NCBI GenBank assembly: GCA_913052575.1
Contig: CAJXFK010000016.1
Span: forward strand, 1 to 34,333
Direction of reading: 5' to 3'
DNA: 34,333 nt
Origin: an uncultured Planctomycetaceae bacterium
Lineage (GTDB): Bacteria > Planctomycetota > Planctomycetia > Pirellulales > UBA1268
Below, one piece after another: positions 9,566 through 18,696 of the stretch (position 1 is the stretch's first letter; each line of letters starts with the position of its first letter). A program made the translations under genes and the position numbers. Under the pieces are notes generated by a model. It did not search any database. It was not told the DNA's origin and worked only from the letters and a program-made list of their open reading frames with translations.

Positions 9566-10111
9566 TTATTGCTTAGTCTCCTCTGCCTGCCATTGATGAA
9601 GAATTTTTTTAATATCATCTCGTAGTTTTCCAGCTACTTCATAATCTTCACCCTCGACAGCCTCACGAATTTCTTTCCTCATGCCAATGACACTTGTAAG
9701 CTCTTCAGTTGACTCCGGCAAAACAGATTGATCTTCTGCCGACTTATCCCTATTAGGGCGACATCCTGTGTGTTTCACATCACCGTGAATGTTGGCTATC
9801 AAGGGCTCCAACTCTTCTTCGAATTGAACGTAATCGTGCGGACAGCCGAGTCTTCCTTGGTTACGAAACTCAAAAAATGTGATGCCACACATGTCACAAA
9901 CTTTTTGATCAATTTCGGATAATTCTTTCGCCGTCTGTCCAACACCAATGGAACCACTTTCATCATCGGAGTCTTCTGGCTGTGAATCTGCTTCAGCCTG
10001 ATTTAAGTACACGCGTGCATGATCCTCACACAGATGAAGTTCCCGGACATCGCCTGTCTCTAACTCTGTGATGTGAAACATCGCCTGTTTATCGCACTGC
10101 TGACATTGCAT
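9566..10111 (-). CDS. mcsA: McsA-like zinc-finger/UVR-motif activator of McsB
   Basis: MQCQQCDKQAMFHITE, CEDHARVYL, CDMCGITFFEFRNQGRLGCPHDY, and a C-terminal UVR motif; directly upstream of mcsB. Confidence 0.88.
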   Translation of the reverse strand: MQCQQCDKQAMFHITELETGDVRELHLCEDHARVYLNQAEADSQPEDSDDESGSIGVGQTAKELSEIDQKVCDMCGITFFEFRNQGRLGCPHDYVQFEEELEPLIANIHGDVKHTGCRPNRDKSAEDQSVLPESTEELTSVIGMRKEIREAVEGEDYEVAGKLRDDIKKILHQWQAEETKQ

Positions 10112-10597
10112 ATCGTCATTCCTTATATACCCCAGAGGCGTTGCAGCTAAGGATATCAGCTAACATCCTCAGGCAGAGTCAATTCTGTTGACACCCTTGT
10201 AGATAATAGTACCTGTACTGACATGAAAGCACACTAACACTTCTGAAAATACAATCGAAAATTACCATGAGTGGATAAGCGACAGTGCTATGAAAATCTG
10301 TATTTTGTCTATAATCCCATTGAAATGGCTCTGTAAAGCAGGTTGTCCTCAAGCACATTTTTTCAACAAAACGCAGCCTACGAAGAGGGATTGACACAGT
10401 TTCATCTCCAGCAAATAAACGAAAGCTGAGGACATTCAGAGATTTTTTGCATGAAAATGATCTAATTCAACTTCACTGCTTTCGCTTTGAAGAGACGGTC
10501 CTCCCCATTGACTCCTGCTGACCCATAGTTCCAAATAGCAAGAACTTTCTAATTACAATTTGGAAACTGAAGCAGAACCACGTTCCCTGCAAGCCTC

Positions 10598-12130
10598 ATG
10601 AATCACTTCCCCAACTTCAAGCAATTTTCTCAGTTAGCACAAGAAGAAACTCTTGTTCCCGTCTACCGCCGAATTTTTGCTGACGCCCTCACGCCACTAT
10701 CAGCTTTTGCCCGAATTGACACTGGATCAGACGGCTGCCTCTTCGAGAGTGTCATTGGGGGTGAAAAAGTTGGGCGATACAGTTTTCTCGGGTCTGAACC
10801 ATTTCTTCAGTTCGAAGCACACGGCTCCGATGTAACCATTCGAAGGCAGGGACAACTAACTGAAACTATTCATGTTACGGATCCATTAGCTGAACTCGAA
10901 AAACGAATGGCAGAATTTAGACCTGCCCGCCTGAATGAATTACCACCGTTTACAAGTGGCGCTATTGGTTACGCAGCCTACGATGCAATTCGTTACGCCG
11001 AGCATCTTCCGAACATACCCCATGACGACCTGGGCTTACCTGATATCTATTTCGCACTCTACGATCGACTCGTAGTTTTTGACCATGTCTCGAAATCTAT
11101 TGATATTGTTGCTTTAGCAAAAATATCGGACAAATCAGCTGAAGCCATTCGGGCATCTTATGAAACAGCGAAGCAACGTGTCGACGAGACAATTGACAAA
11201 CTCAACCATAATTGTGGCTGGCCACCCCTAAATGACATCAGTTCTTCAAAACCTTCAACAAAAACAAATGTCACCGCGAACCGAAGCCGTCAAGATTTTT
11301 TAGAAGCTGCTAAACAAGCAATTGCCTATATTCACGCTGGTGACATTTTCCAAGTCGTACTAAGCCGGCGACTGTCGGTACCCTTTGACGCGTCACCGCT
11401 CGAACTTTATCGGACACTCCGTGTCGTGAACCCCAGTCCGTTCATGTTCTGCCTCCGCACCCCCAACGCAACACTTGTTGGAAGTTCACCAGAGATTATG
11501 GTGCGAGTCGTCGATCAAACAGTCACTGTACGACCATTAGCAGGCACGCGTCCTCGCGGCGACACCCCGGAAGAAGATGCCGAATTAGCCGCTGGGCTTC
11601 TAGCAGACCCGAAAGAACGTGCCGAACACGTAATGCTTATTGACCTCGGCCGCAATGATGTGGGGCGCGTATCAGAGGTTGGTTCTGTGGAACTTTCGGA
11701 TGTCATGGCTATTGAACGGTACAGCCATGTCATGCATATAACCAGTAATGTCTGCGGCAAACTCAAACCTCAGACAACTGCCTTTGACTCACTTCGTGCA
11801 TGCTTGCCGGCTGGTACGGTATCAGGTGCACCCAAAATCCGGGCAATGGAAATCATTGATGAACTCGAGCCAAATAAACGGGGCCCTTATGCTGGCGCTG
11901 TAGGCTATATCGATTTCAGTGGCACTATGGACACCTGTATCGCACTTCGCACCATTGTACTCGCCAAAGGCAAGGCTTACATTCAATCAGGAGCCGGAAT
12001 TGTTGCCGACAGCCTGCCGGAGAAAGAATTTGAAGAAACATTGAATAAGGCAAAGGGGCTGATTGTTGCAATCGACATGACAACCGAACGACTCAAGGAT
12101 CATGGTTCGACAATCATAGGGGAGCAATGA
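10598..12130 (+). CDS. trpE: Anthranilate synthase component I
   Basis: Chorismate-binding domain: AGDIFQVVLSRR, PLAGTRPRG, DLGRNDVGRV, AGTVSGAPKIRAMEIIDELEP. Confidence 0.93.
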   Translation: MNHFPNFKQFSQLAQEETLVPVYRRIFADALTPLSAFARIDTGSDGCLFESVIGGEKVGRYSFLGSEPFLQFEAHGSDVTIRRQGQLTETIHVTDPLAELEKRMAEFRPARLNELPPFTSGAIGYAAYDAIRYAEHLPNIPHDDLGLPDIYFALYDRLVVFDHVSKSIDIVALAKISDKSAEAIRASYETAKQRVDETIDKLNHNCGWPPLNDISSSKPSTKTNVTANRSRQDFLEAAKQAIAYIHAGDIFQVVLSRRLSVPFDASPLELYRTLRVVNPSPFMFCLRTPNATLVGSSPEIMVRVVDQTVTVRPLAGTRPRGDTPEEDAELAAGLLADPKERAEHVMLIDLGRNDVGRVSEVGSVELSDVMAIERYSHVMHITSNVCGKLKPQTTAFDSLRACLPAGTVSGAPKIRAMEIIDELEPNKRGPYAGAVGYIDFSGTMDTCIALRTIVLAKGKAYIQSGAGIVADSLPEKEFEETLNKAKGLIVAIDMTTERLKDHGSTIIGEQ

Positions 12131-13038
12131 TTTCGCTTGAACGAGTTTCTGTCCAACGACATGGCGTCATTGCGTTGGACCAATTCACCCACACGATTCA
12201 TCCGGGCCAATCTGTAGCAGTCATTGGCCCGTCAGGATCTGGGAAGACTACACTCCTCGAGACTCTTGCCACGCTCCTACCTATTCATTCTGGAACGTTC
12301 TCTCTCCCCGACCTTGGATCGACGACGGACTCACAATCAGTTCAGCGCGCCATTGGATATGTACCCGACAGTATACCGACATGGCCAATGATTCGAGTTG
12401 ACGAATGCCTTGAGTTATTCGCATCGAGTTTCGGGCTTCGAAGAAATCAAATAAGTGATGCCGTAAGTCGATCTCTTGAAGAGGTTGCTCTACAAAATTT
12501 GTATGGACACCGAATTGACACGCTCTCCTCTGGCCAGAGCAAGCGACTGCTTATCGCAAGAGCATTACTCTGCGAGCCTTCGATCTTGTTATTCGACAAT
12601 CCTTACAGTGGTCTTGATCCTGCTGGCTATCGGATAGTTGAGCAACTCGTTTCAAATTCACAGATTACAGGGCGGATTATTCTTGCAGCTTTTAATGATG
12701 CGAATATCTCCGAGAACTTCACAGACCTGATCGTAATGAAGGACGGACGAAAAATCTCAGGAGATCGTTTTAAGCCCGAACTATTTACGGATGTCACTGC
12801 GTGGCGAATTCGTCTTAAATGTCCATCATCCGCTGTACTGGCAGCCAGAATACTCGGACATCTCACTGTTTCGAGTACGATCATCGACGAGGATTACTTA
12901 TTGTGTGATTTGGCTACTCACCGTGGACCAATCGAAGAGGCGTTAGCCGCTCTTACAAGAGCAGGGTGCCCAATCGCAACGTGTGCATATGATCCACCAT
13001 GGCCCGCTCAAGTCTTGGGAGCACTTGTACACGATTAA
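12127..13038 (+). CDS. ABC-type ATPase domain protein (ABC-2-like), probably hydrolysis-impaired
   Basis: Walker A GPSGSGKTT, signature LSSGQSKR, D-loop SGLDP. Walker B reads LLFDNP (Glu->Asn) and the H-loop AAFND (His->Asn). ATGA overlap with trpE. Confidence 0.85.
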   Translation: MISLERVSVQRHGVIALDQFTHTIHPGQSVAVIGPSGSGKTTLLETLATLLPIHSGTFSLPDLGSTTDSQSVQRAIGYVPDSIPTWPMIRVDECLELFASSFGLRRNQISDAVSRSLEEVALQNLYGHRIDTLSSGQSKRLLIARALLCEPSILLFDNPYSGLDPAGYRIVEQLVSNSQITGRIILAAFNDANISENFTDLIVMKDGRKISGDRFKPELFTDVTAWRIRLKCPSSAVLAARILGHLTVSSTIIDEDYLLCDLATHRGPIEEALAALTRAGCPIATCAYDPPWPAQVLGALVHD

Positions 13039-13049
13039 AAGTCTCAGAT

Positions 13050-13883
13050 TCAGCAAACCTGGCACGATTTAACAAGTTCCTGCACAAAACTGCCCGCAGC
13101 GCTAGCCATTGTTTCAGCATCTCTGGCTTCTTCGAGACAACGGACAACGGCAGACCCGACAATGACACCGTCAGCCACAGTAGCAACCTCTCTGGCTTGA
13201 TCAGCACTTGATATCCCAAACCCAACTAAGATTGGAACATTTGACTCTTTACGCAACCACTTGATGCGGTCAATAAGGCCATCTGGCAGGGCCGTACGTT
13301 CTCCTGTCACCCCAGCAACAGAAACGCAGTAGAGAAACCCTGTCGATCGCTTAGCAATTTCTCGAGCACGCTCCGGTGGTGTTGTTGGCGTGACGAGTCG
13401 GACGAGAGCCAGACCGGATCGCCGACACTGCTCATCAAGTTCATCAGACTCCTCTAAAGGTAAGTCTGGCACAACGAACCCTGCGAGACCACTGGACTCA
13501 CCTCGCTTTACGAATGCTTCAATTCCGCTTCGAAATATAAGGGAATAACTTGCCATTGCCAGCAAGGGCATTTCGCATGCTTCACGAATTTCAGAAACAA
13601 TACTAAACATTTTTTCTAAATTCATTCCAGCATTCAAGGCGCGTGTGTATGAGGATTGAATTACCGCGCCATCCGCAATTGGATCACTGTACGGCACACC
13701 AAGCTCGCAACACGTTGCTCCTGCTGTAGAAATCGATTTTAAAATAGCAACTGTTGTTTCACTATCTGGATCACCGGCAGTAATAAAAGGCGATACGGCA
13801 CGCCGTCCTTCGGCCTTACATACCGCAAAAGCATTTTCAAGGCGTTCGATGCCCGTTTGTTTCTTACCGTCTTTGTGGCTCAT
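13050..13883 (-). CDS. trpA: Tryptophan synthase alpha chain
   Basis: PFITAGDPDSETTVAIL, CELGVPYSDPIADGAVIQ, VGFGISSADQAREVA. Confidence 0.93.
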   Translation of the reverse strand: MSHKDGKKQTGIERLENAFAVCKAEGRRAVSPFITAGDPDSETTVAILKSISTAGATCCELGVPYSDPIADGAVIQSSYTRALNAGMNLEKMFSIVSEIREACEMPLLAMASYSLIFRSGIEAFVKRGESSGLAGFVVPDLPLEESDELDEQCRRSGLALVRLVTPTTPPERAREIAKRSTGFLYCVSVAGVTGERTALPDGLIDRIKWLRKESNVPILVGFGISSADQAREVATVADGVIVGSAVVRCLEEARDAETMASAAGSFVQELVKSCQVC

Positions 13884-13950
13884 TCAACATGTATCTTTTC
13901 TTTTTGAAGGCTGCCCACACAAATCGCATCAACACAGCGTGGTCAATGAA

Positions 13951-15216
13951 TTATTCCTGCCCGCGCAGCCTCGCTATTTCAGCAGCATCTTTATCACCTC
14001 GACCCGACATACAGACTACAAGGATTTCCTCAGGGCTCATTTCTGATGCAGCCTCAACCGCCCACGCCAATGCGTGTGATGTTTCCAATGCAGGAAGAAC
14101 TCCCTCTTGCTGGGCTACCATATCGAAGGCATCAAGCGCTGCGGCATCAGTCACACTTGTGTAGTCAACCCGACCAGAATCCCGCCAATAACTATGCTCC
14201 GGACCCACTCCGGGGTAATCAAGACCTGCGGAAACTGAATGAACATCAGCAGTCTGCCCATCGAGATCTTGCAACACGTAACTCAAACTGCCGTGAAGAA
14301 TTCCTGGAGTACCATACGTCAGTGGCGCGGCATGTTCCCCCTCATTACTCGACCGACCTCCTGCCTCGATACCAACGAGACGAACATCTGGGAAATCAAC
14401 AAAGGGATAGAACATTCCAGCAGCATTGCTGCCACCACCCACACACGCCACCACAGTATCAGGAAGTCTCCCGAATAGTTTATTGCAACACTCTATTGTC
14501 TCACGCCCTATGACTGATTGGAAATCACGGACAATACGTGGAAACGGATGAGGACCAACTACGGATCCAATAATGTAGTGCGTTGTTTCTACCGTGGCCA
14601 TCCAGTCTCGCATCGCTTCATTAATTGCATCTCGTAGCGTGCGAGACCCACTTTCGACAGGGCGAACCTCAGCGCCCATTAATTTCATCGTCCGAACGTT
14701 TGGGGACTGGCGACGAACATCTTCTGCACCCATGTAGACGATACACTCAAGTCCAAATCGGGCACATGCTGTTGCGGTCGCCACGCCGTGCTGCCCCGCT
14801 CCAGTCTCGGCAATAATCCGTTTCTTACCCATTCGCATGGCTAGCAGGGCCTGACCAAGCGTGTTGTTAATCTTGTGAGCCCCTGTGTGACTCAGATCTT
14901 CACGCTTGAAGTAAATCTGGGCGCCTCCTGCCTTCTCGGTAAGCCTTTCCGCAAAAAGTAGGGGTGTCGGTCGACCGACGAAAGCTCCAAAGAGTTCTTC
15001 AAGTTCACTCACAAATTCAGGATCGATAATCGCATCATCATACGCTTTCTCTAGTTGATTCAGTGCTGCAGAGAGTGTTTCCGGCACATACCGACCACCA
15101 AACCGGCCAAAACGACCAAAGTTGTCAGGCACAGCGGAAAGTTTTTGATCAACAGATTCAGCTTGAACACGAGACATTCGAAACTCCAAATGTTTGGACA
15201 AAGCCTTTTGCCACAT
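13951..15216 (-). CDS. trpB: Tryptophan synthase beta chain
   Basis: [32 protein letters not shown] (PLP Lys), [12 protein letters not shown]. Start probably 15177. Confidence 0.94.
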   Translation of the reverse strand: MWQKALSKHLEFRMSRVQAESVDQKLSAVPDNFGRFGRFGGRYVPETLSAALNQLEKAYDDAIIDPEFVSELEELFGAFVGRPTPLLFAERLTEKAGGAQIYFKREDLSHTGAHKINNTLGQALLAMRMGKKRIIAETGAGQHGVATATACARFGLECIVYMGAEDVRRQSPNVRTMKLMGAEVRPVESGSRTLRDAINEAMRDWMATVETTHYIIGSVVGPHPFPRIVRDFQSVIGRETIECCNKLFGRLPDTVVACVGGGSNAAGMFYPFVDFPDVRLVGIEAGGRSSNEGEHAAPLTYGTPGILHGSLSYVLQDLDGQTADVHSVSAGLDYPGVGPEHSYWRDSGRVDYTSVTDAAALDAFDMVAQQEGVLPALETSHALAWAVEAASEMSPEEILVVCMSGRGDKDAAEIARLRGQE

Positions 15217-15237
15217 ATCGTCTATTATTTAACGTCA

Positions 15238-15268
15238 CTCAAAGAATACTCAAAGCGAATCCTCAAAG
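15238..15268. repeat. Three direct copies of CTCAAAG (15238, 15249, 15262) upstream of trpB
   Basis: Read directly; start-to-start spacing 11 and 13 bp. Confidence 0.6.
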
Positions 15269-15293
15269 CTGAATAAATTGTAGCCTCCTTCTT

Positions 15294-15323
15294 CGTTTTT
15301 CGACCTACCGTTTTTCGGCCTAA
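15294..15323. repeat. 15-bp imperfect tandem repeat CGTTTTTCGACCTAC / CGTTTTTCGGCCTAA upstream of mutM
   Basis: Read directly; two adjacent 15-mers with 2 mismatches, ending 37 bp before the mutM ATG. Confidence 0.65.
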
Positions 15324-15359
15324 GGGGAATCCATCCCCACCGCTCCAAAAGCTCCTACG

Positions 15360-16208
15360 ATGCCAGAACTACCGGAAGTTGAAACAATGTGTCGCGGAAT
15401 CGCCTGTTTCCAAGGTGAAATCATTCAGACCACACACTTTCCTAGATACACCCGCCGGGCATCTCCAATTCAGCCAAGGCCAAAAATTCTTGCGTCCAAA
15501 CTCCATGGTGCTCGCATTACAGATATCAAACGTCTCGGAAAAAGGGCGGTGCTATCTGTCACACCAGCAAACCAAGAAGACAGTTTATTCCTTATTTTTG
15601 AACCCCGAATGACCGGCTTACTTTTGCGAGTTCCACCTCCAACAAAAACTCATGTTCGCCTGATAGTAAAATTCAAAAACTCCAAACAACCGCTGATCTT
15701 CTGGGATCGACGTGGGCTCGGCACAATAACCCTGATCAATAAATCCACTTTTATTTCGCGTTTAGGAAGTCATGCGATTGGTCCTGATGCCCTTACTATC
15801 AGCGGACCCGAACTGTACGTGAAGATTCATCATTCGAAACGGCACATCAAAGTTGCGCTTCTCGACCAGAAAGTACTTGCTGGCATTGGTAACATTTACG
15901 CCTCAGAAATCCTGTACGCTGCGAAAATTGATCCACGGACAAGGTGTAATCGATTAAGCAAAGAGGCGTGCGCACGCATAGTCAAAGCATGCTCACAAAT
16001 TCTCTACCACGCGATTGAACAAGAAGGGTCCTCAATTGGTGATGAAACCTACAGGACGGCTGACAATCGCCCCGGTCGATACCAGCACCTGCATAAAGTC
16101 TACGGCCGCAATAAATACAAGTGCTCTCAATGCAAGAATGAAATCAAACGGGTCATTCAAACCCAACGATCAACTTTCTTCTGCTCCCACTGCCAAACAC
16201 GTTATTGA
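15360..16208 (+). CDS. mutM: Formamidopyrimidine-DNA glycosylase
   Basis: N-terminal MPELPEVETM; KVLAGIGNIYASEILY; C-terminal zinc finger CSQC...CSHC. Confidence 0.94.
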   Translation: MPELPEVETMCRGIACFQGEIIQTTHFPRYTRRASPIQPRPKILASKLHGARITDIKRLGKRAVLSVTPANQEDSLFLIFEPRMTGLLLRVPPPTKTHVRLIVKFKNSKQPLIFWDRRGLGTITLINKSTFISRLGSHAIGPDALTISGPELYVKIHHSKRHIKVALLDQKVLAGIGNIYASEILYAAKIDPRTRCNRLSKEACARIVKACSQILYHAIEQEGSSIGDETYRTADNRPGRYQHLHKVYGRNKYKCSQCKNEIKRVIQTQRSTFFCSHCQTRY

Positions 16209-16292
16209 AGAATATTGAGGTAATCCATTAAACTCTGTTCCTGAACAAAAGCGTGCTACGATGAAATCATTGTCCGCAACAAAAAAACCTTA

Positions 16293-16310
16293 CATCCGTT
16301 AAAACGGATG
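16293..16310. promoter_or_regulatory. 18-bp perfect palindrome CATCCGTTAAAACGGATG (candidate operator)
   Basis: 8-bp arms around AA, 62 bp upstream of the DUF3500 gene. Confidence 0.4.
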
Positions 16311-16372
16311 AATGCTAAAACGAGTACACATCAGAAGCAACATGAAACAGAAGTCACAAGGAATCGCTTGAA

Positions 16373-17398
16373 ATGCCATCTTCACACGAAAATAAAACGA
16401 CTTCTCGAAGACGTTTTCTAGCAAACACATCAGCAGCCATAAGTGCCACTTCGCTTTTACAAGGTTCCGATTGGTGCAGAATTTACGCCACAGAGGCAAC
16501 CTCGTCTCCAACGGCTGAAACTCTCGCTGGAGAACTTCATGCCTCACTTACAGCAGACCAACGGAAACAAGTTTGCTTCCCGTGGAATTACCAACACCCG
16601 AAGTATGGACTGCTGCGTACGCGAGTCGCGAATAATTGGCAGGCAAGTGAACCAGAGATTGCAAGTGATTTTTTTACAACAATGCAGCAGAGCATGATTC
16701 GGAAAATTTTTGAAGGCATTATCTCGCCAAAATGGCAACCTCAGTTTGATAAACAATTGGAAGACGACTGTGGTGGGTTTGGTTATTCGCAAAGCGTAGC
16801 GCTTCTTGGAGAGCCCGGCAGTGGCAATTTCCAGTTCCTGCTCAGCGGACGGCATATGACTTTAAGATGTGATGGAGATTCTGCTGATCACGTTGCTTTT
16901 GGCGGACCTATCTTCTATGGCCACGATACCGGCAACTTTCATGAAGAACCGACACACCCCGGAAATGTTTTCTGGCCACAAGCAGTCGCTGCAAATAAGG
17001 TATACGAGTTGCTTGACAGGCACCAACAAGAGGCATCGATTGTTCGCCGCTCACCCAAAGAAAGTGCCATTCAATTTCACGGCAAAACAGACCGGCCAGG
17101 GTTGTCTGTTGCTGACCTTGCTGATGAGCAAAAAAAAGAACTTGGAAATGTTCTCAAACTTCTTCTTGAGCCATTCCGACCGAGTGACCAAGCTGAAATC
17201 GACCACTGCTTAGCATCGCAGGGCGGAATTGATGCGTGTCGTCTCGTTTATTACAAAGATAAAGATCTCGGCAATGATGGCGTGTGGGACAATTGGCGAC
17301 TTGAGGGGCCGGCATTTGTTTGGCATTTCCGCGGAGCGCCTCACGTCCATGTATGGGTCAACATTGCAGATAGCCCCCAGGTCCCGACGAATGCCTAA
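16373..17398 (+). CDS. DUF3500 family protein with Tat-type signal
   Basis: N-terminal SRRRFLANTSAAISATSLL; DUF3500-like FQFLLSGRHMTLRCDGD, GPIFYGHDTGNF and EPTHPGNVFWPQA segments. Confidence 0.7.
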   Translation: MPSSHENKTTSRRRFLANTSAAISATSLLQGSDWCRIYATEATSSPTAETLAGELHASLTADQRKQVCFPWNYQHPKYGLLRTRVANNWQASEPEIASDFFTTMQQSMIRKIFEGIISPKWQPQFDKQLEDDCGGFGYSQSVALLGEPGSGNFQFLLSGRHMTLRCDGDSADHVAFGGPIFYGHDTGNFHEEPTHPGNVFWPQAVAANKVYELLDRHQQEASIVRRSPKESAIQFHGKTDRPGLSVADLADEQKKELGNVLKLLLEPFRPSDQAEIDHCLASQGGIDACRLVYYKDKDLGNDGVWDNWRLEGPAFVWHFRGAPHVHVWVNIADSPQVPTNA

Positions 17399-18569
17399 CT
17401 GCTGTATCGTTGGGGGTGGCGTGATTGGACTGTCGATTGCTCGAGAACTCGCTGGACGAGGCCGTTCTGTAACTGTTGTGAGTCGTGATACGTTGCGAAA
17501 AAGTGCGAGTTGGGCGGCGGCCGGTATTTTTCCGGCTCAACCAAGAGACACTCTTACCGATTACAACGGAACTCCCATAGAGCGGCTCACGCAATATAGT
17601 GATCGGCTCCACGAACAGTGGACGAAATCACTTCTTGAAGAAACTGGGATCGACAATGGCTTCCGGCGCTGCGGTAGCCTTGCCATCGCGACAACAGAAG
17701 AAACAGTATCTCAAATTCAGGCCGATGAAAAAAAGTGGGAACGCCTGCGAGTGAAACACGAGAGCCTTTCACCAACAGACCTAAGTGACATTGAACCAGC
17801 CCTGCACGGCACCGTTATCACTCGGCAGATACGCAGAGCATTTTATTTGCCCGATGAAACGCAAGTACGTCCTCCTCGACACCTTGCGGCATTACGATCT
17901 GCTTGCTTAACCCGTGGAGTCGAAATACTTGACGGCCACCACGTGCAAAATTTTGAATTCGATTCAAGCCGTATCGTTGCAATCAATACTAAAGATCAAA
18001 AATCGACACTACGATCAATTTGTGCTGATCAGTTTTGTGTCGCAGCTGGAGCATGGTCTGAACAGTTGCTTCAAAAACTTGATATCAATTTGCCTACGAA
18101 GCCATGGCGAGGGCAAATCTTATTGCACAAGATAGACCCCGGAATGCTCCGCCATATTATTAATTTTGGATCAGGCCTCGACTACATAATCCCACGGGAT
18201 GATGGACACCTTCTTATCGGATCAACTATCGAGGATGCGGGCTTTGATACATCAACGACACCTTCTTCTCTTTACCGATTAAACAAAATAGCTGGTGAAA
18301 TTCTCCCCGATGTCATAGCTAATGAACCAGTATCTTCTTGGGCTGGACTGCGCCCGGGATCACCTGATGGACTACCAACCGTCGGCCGAATACCCTCAGC
18401 AGACAACGCATGGTTGGCAACTGGTCACTACCGTTCAGGCTTCCATCTCTCAACGGGGACAGCTCGCCTAGTCTCTGACTCAATGTGTGGCATACCAACT
18501 GAAATGCAATTAGATGCATTTTCACCTGTCCGAGCAGGCCTCCGAGGAACTATCTGTCAGACCAAATAA
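17391..18569 (+). CDS. thiO: FAD-dependent oxidoreductase, glycine oxidase ThiO-like
   Basis: MPNCCIVGGGVIGLSIARELAGRGRSVTVVS Rossmann motif; C-terminal GLRPGSPDGLPTVGRIP. ORF track start 17229 is upstream; ATG at 17391 overlaps the DUF3500 gene by 8 bp. Confidence 0.78.
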   Translation: MPNCCIVGGGVIGLSIARELAGRGRSVTVVSRDTLRKSASWAAAGIFPAQPRDTLTDYNGTPIERLTQYSDRLHEQWTKSLLEETGIDNGFRRCGSLAIATTEETVSQIQADEKKWERLRVKHESLSPTDLSDIEPALHGTVITRQIRRAFYLPDETQVRPPRHLAALRSACLTRGVEILDGHHVQNFEFDSSRIVAINTKDQKSTLRSICADQFCVAAGAWSEQLLQKLDINLPTKPWRGQILLHKIDPGMLRHIINFGSGLDYIIPRDDGHLLIGSTIEDAGFDTSTTPSSLYRLNKIAGEILPDVIANEPVSSWAGLRPGSPDGLPTVGRIPSADNAWLATGHYRSGFHLSTGTARLVSDSMCGIPTEMQLDAFSPVRAGLRGTICQTK

Positions 18570-18696
18570 GGACTTCAGTGTTTCGACAGAAAGTGGTCTG
18601 CTTGTTGCGGCAGCACAATGGAACGTAGCACGACTTTTGTGCTCCAATTCGCCCACGACTCCTTCCACATGCTACAGCTACCCAAACAAACTTCTA

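Noticed and set aside
10188-10212. TTGACA plus GATAAT/TAGTAC promoter-like sequence
   Set aside because: Spacing (8-13 bp) is too short for a sigma70-type promoter.
10112-10597. trp attenuator, T-box or leader peptide upstream of trpE
   Set aside because: No run of TGG codons, no T-box GGTGGNACC core and no phased GAG/TAG TRAP repeats seen.
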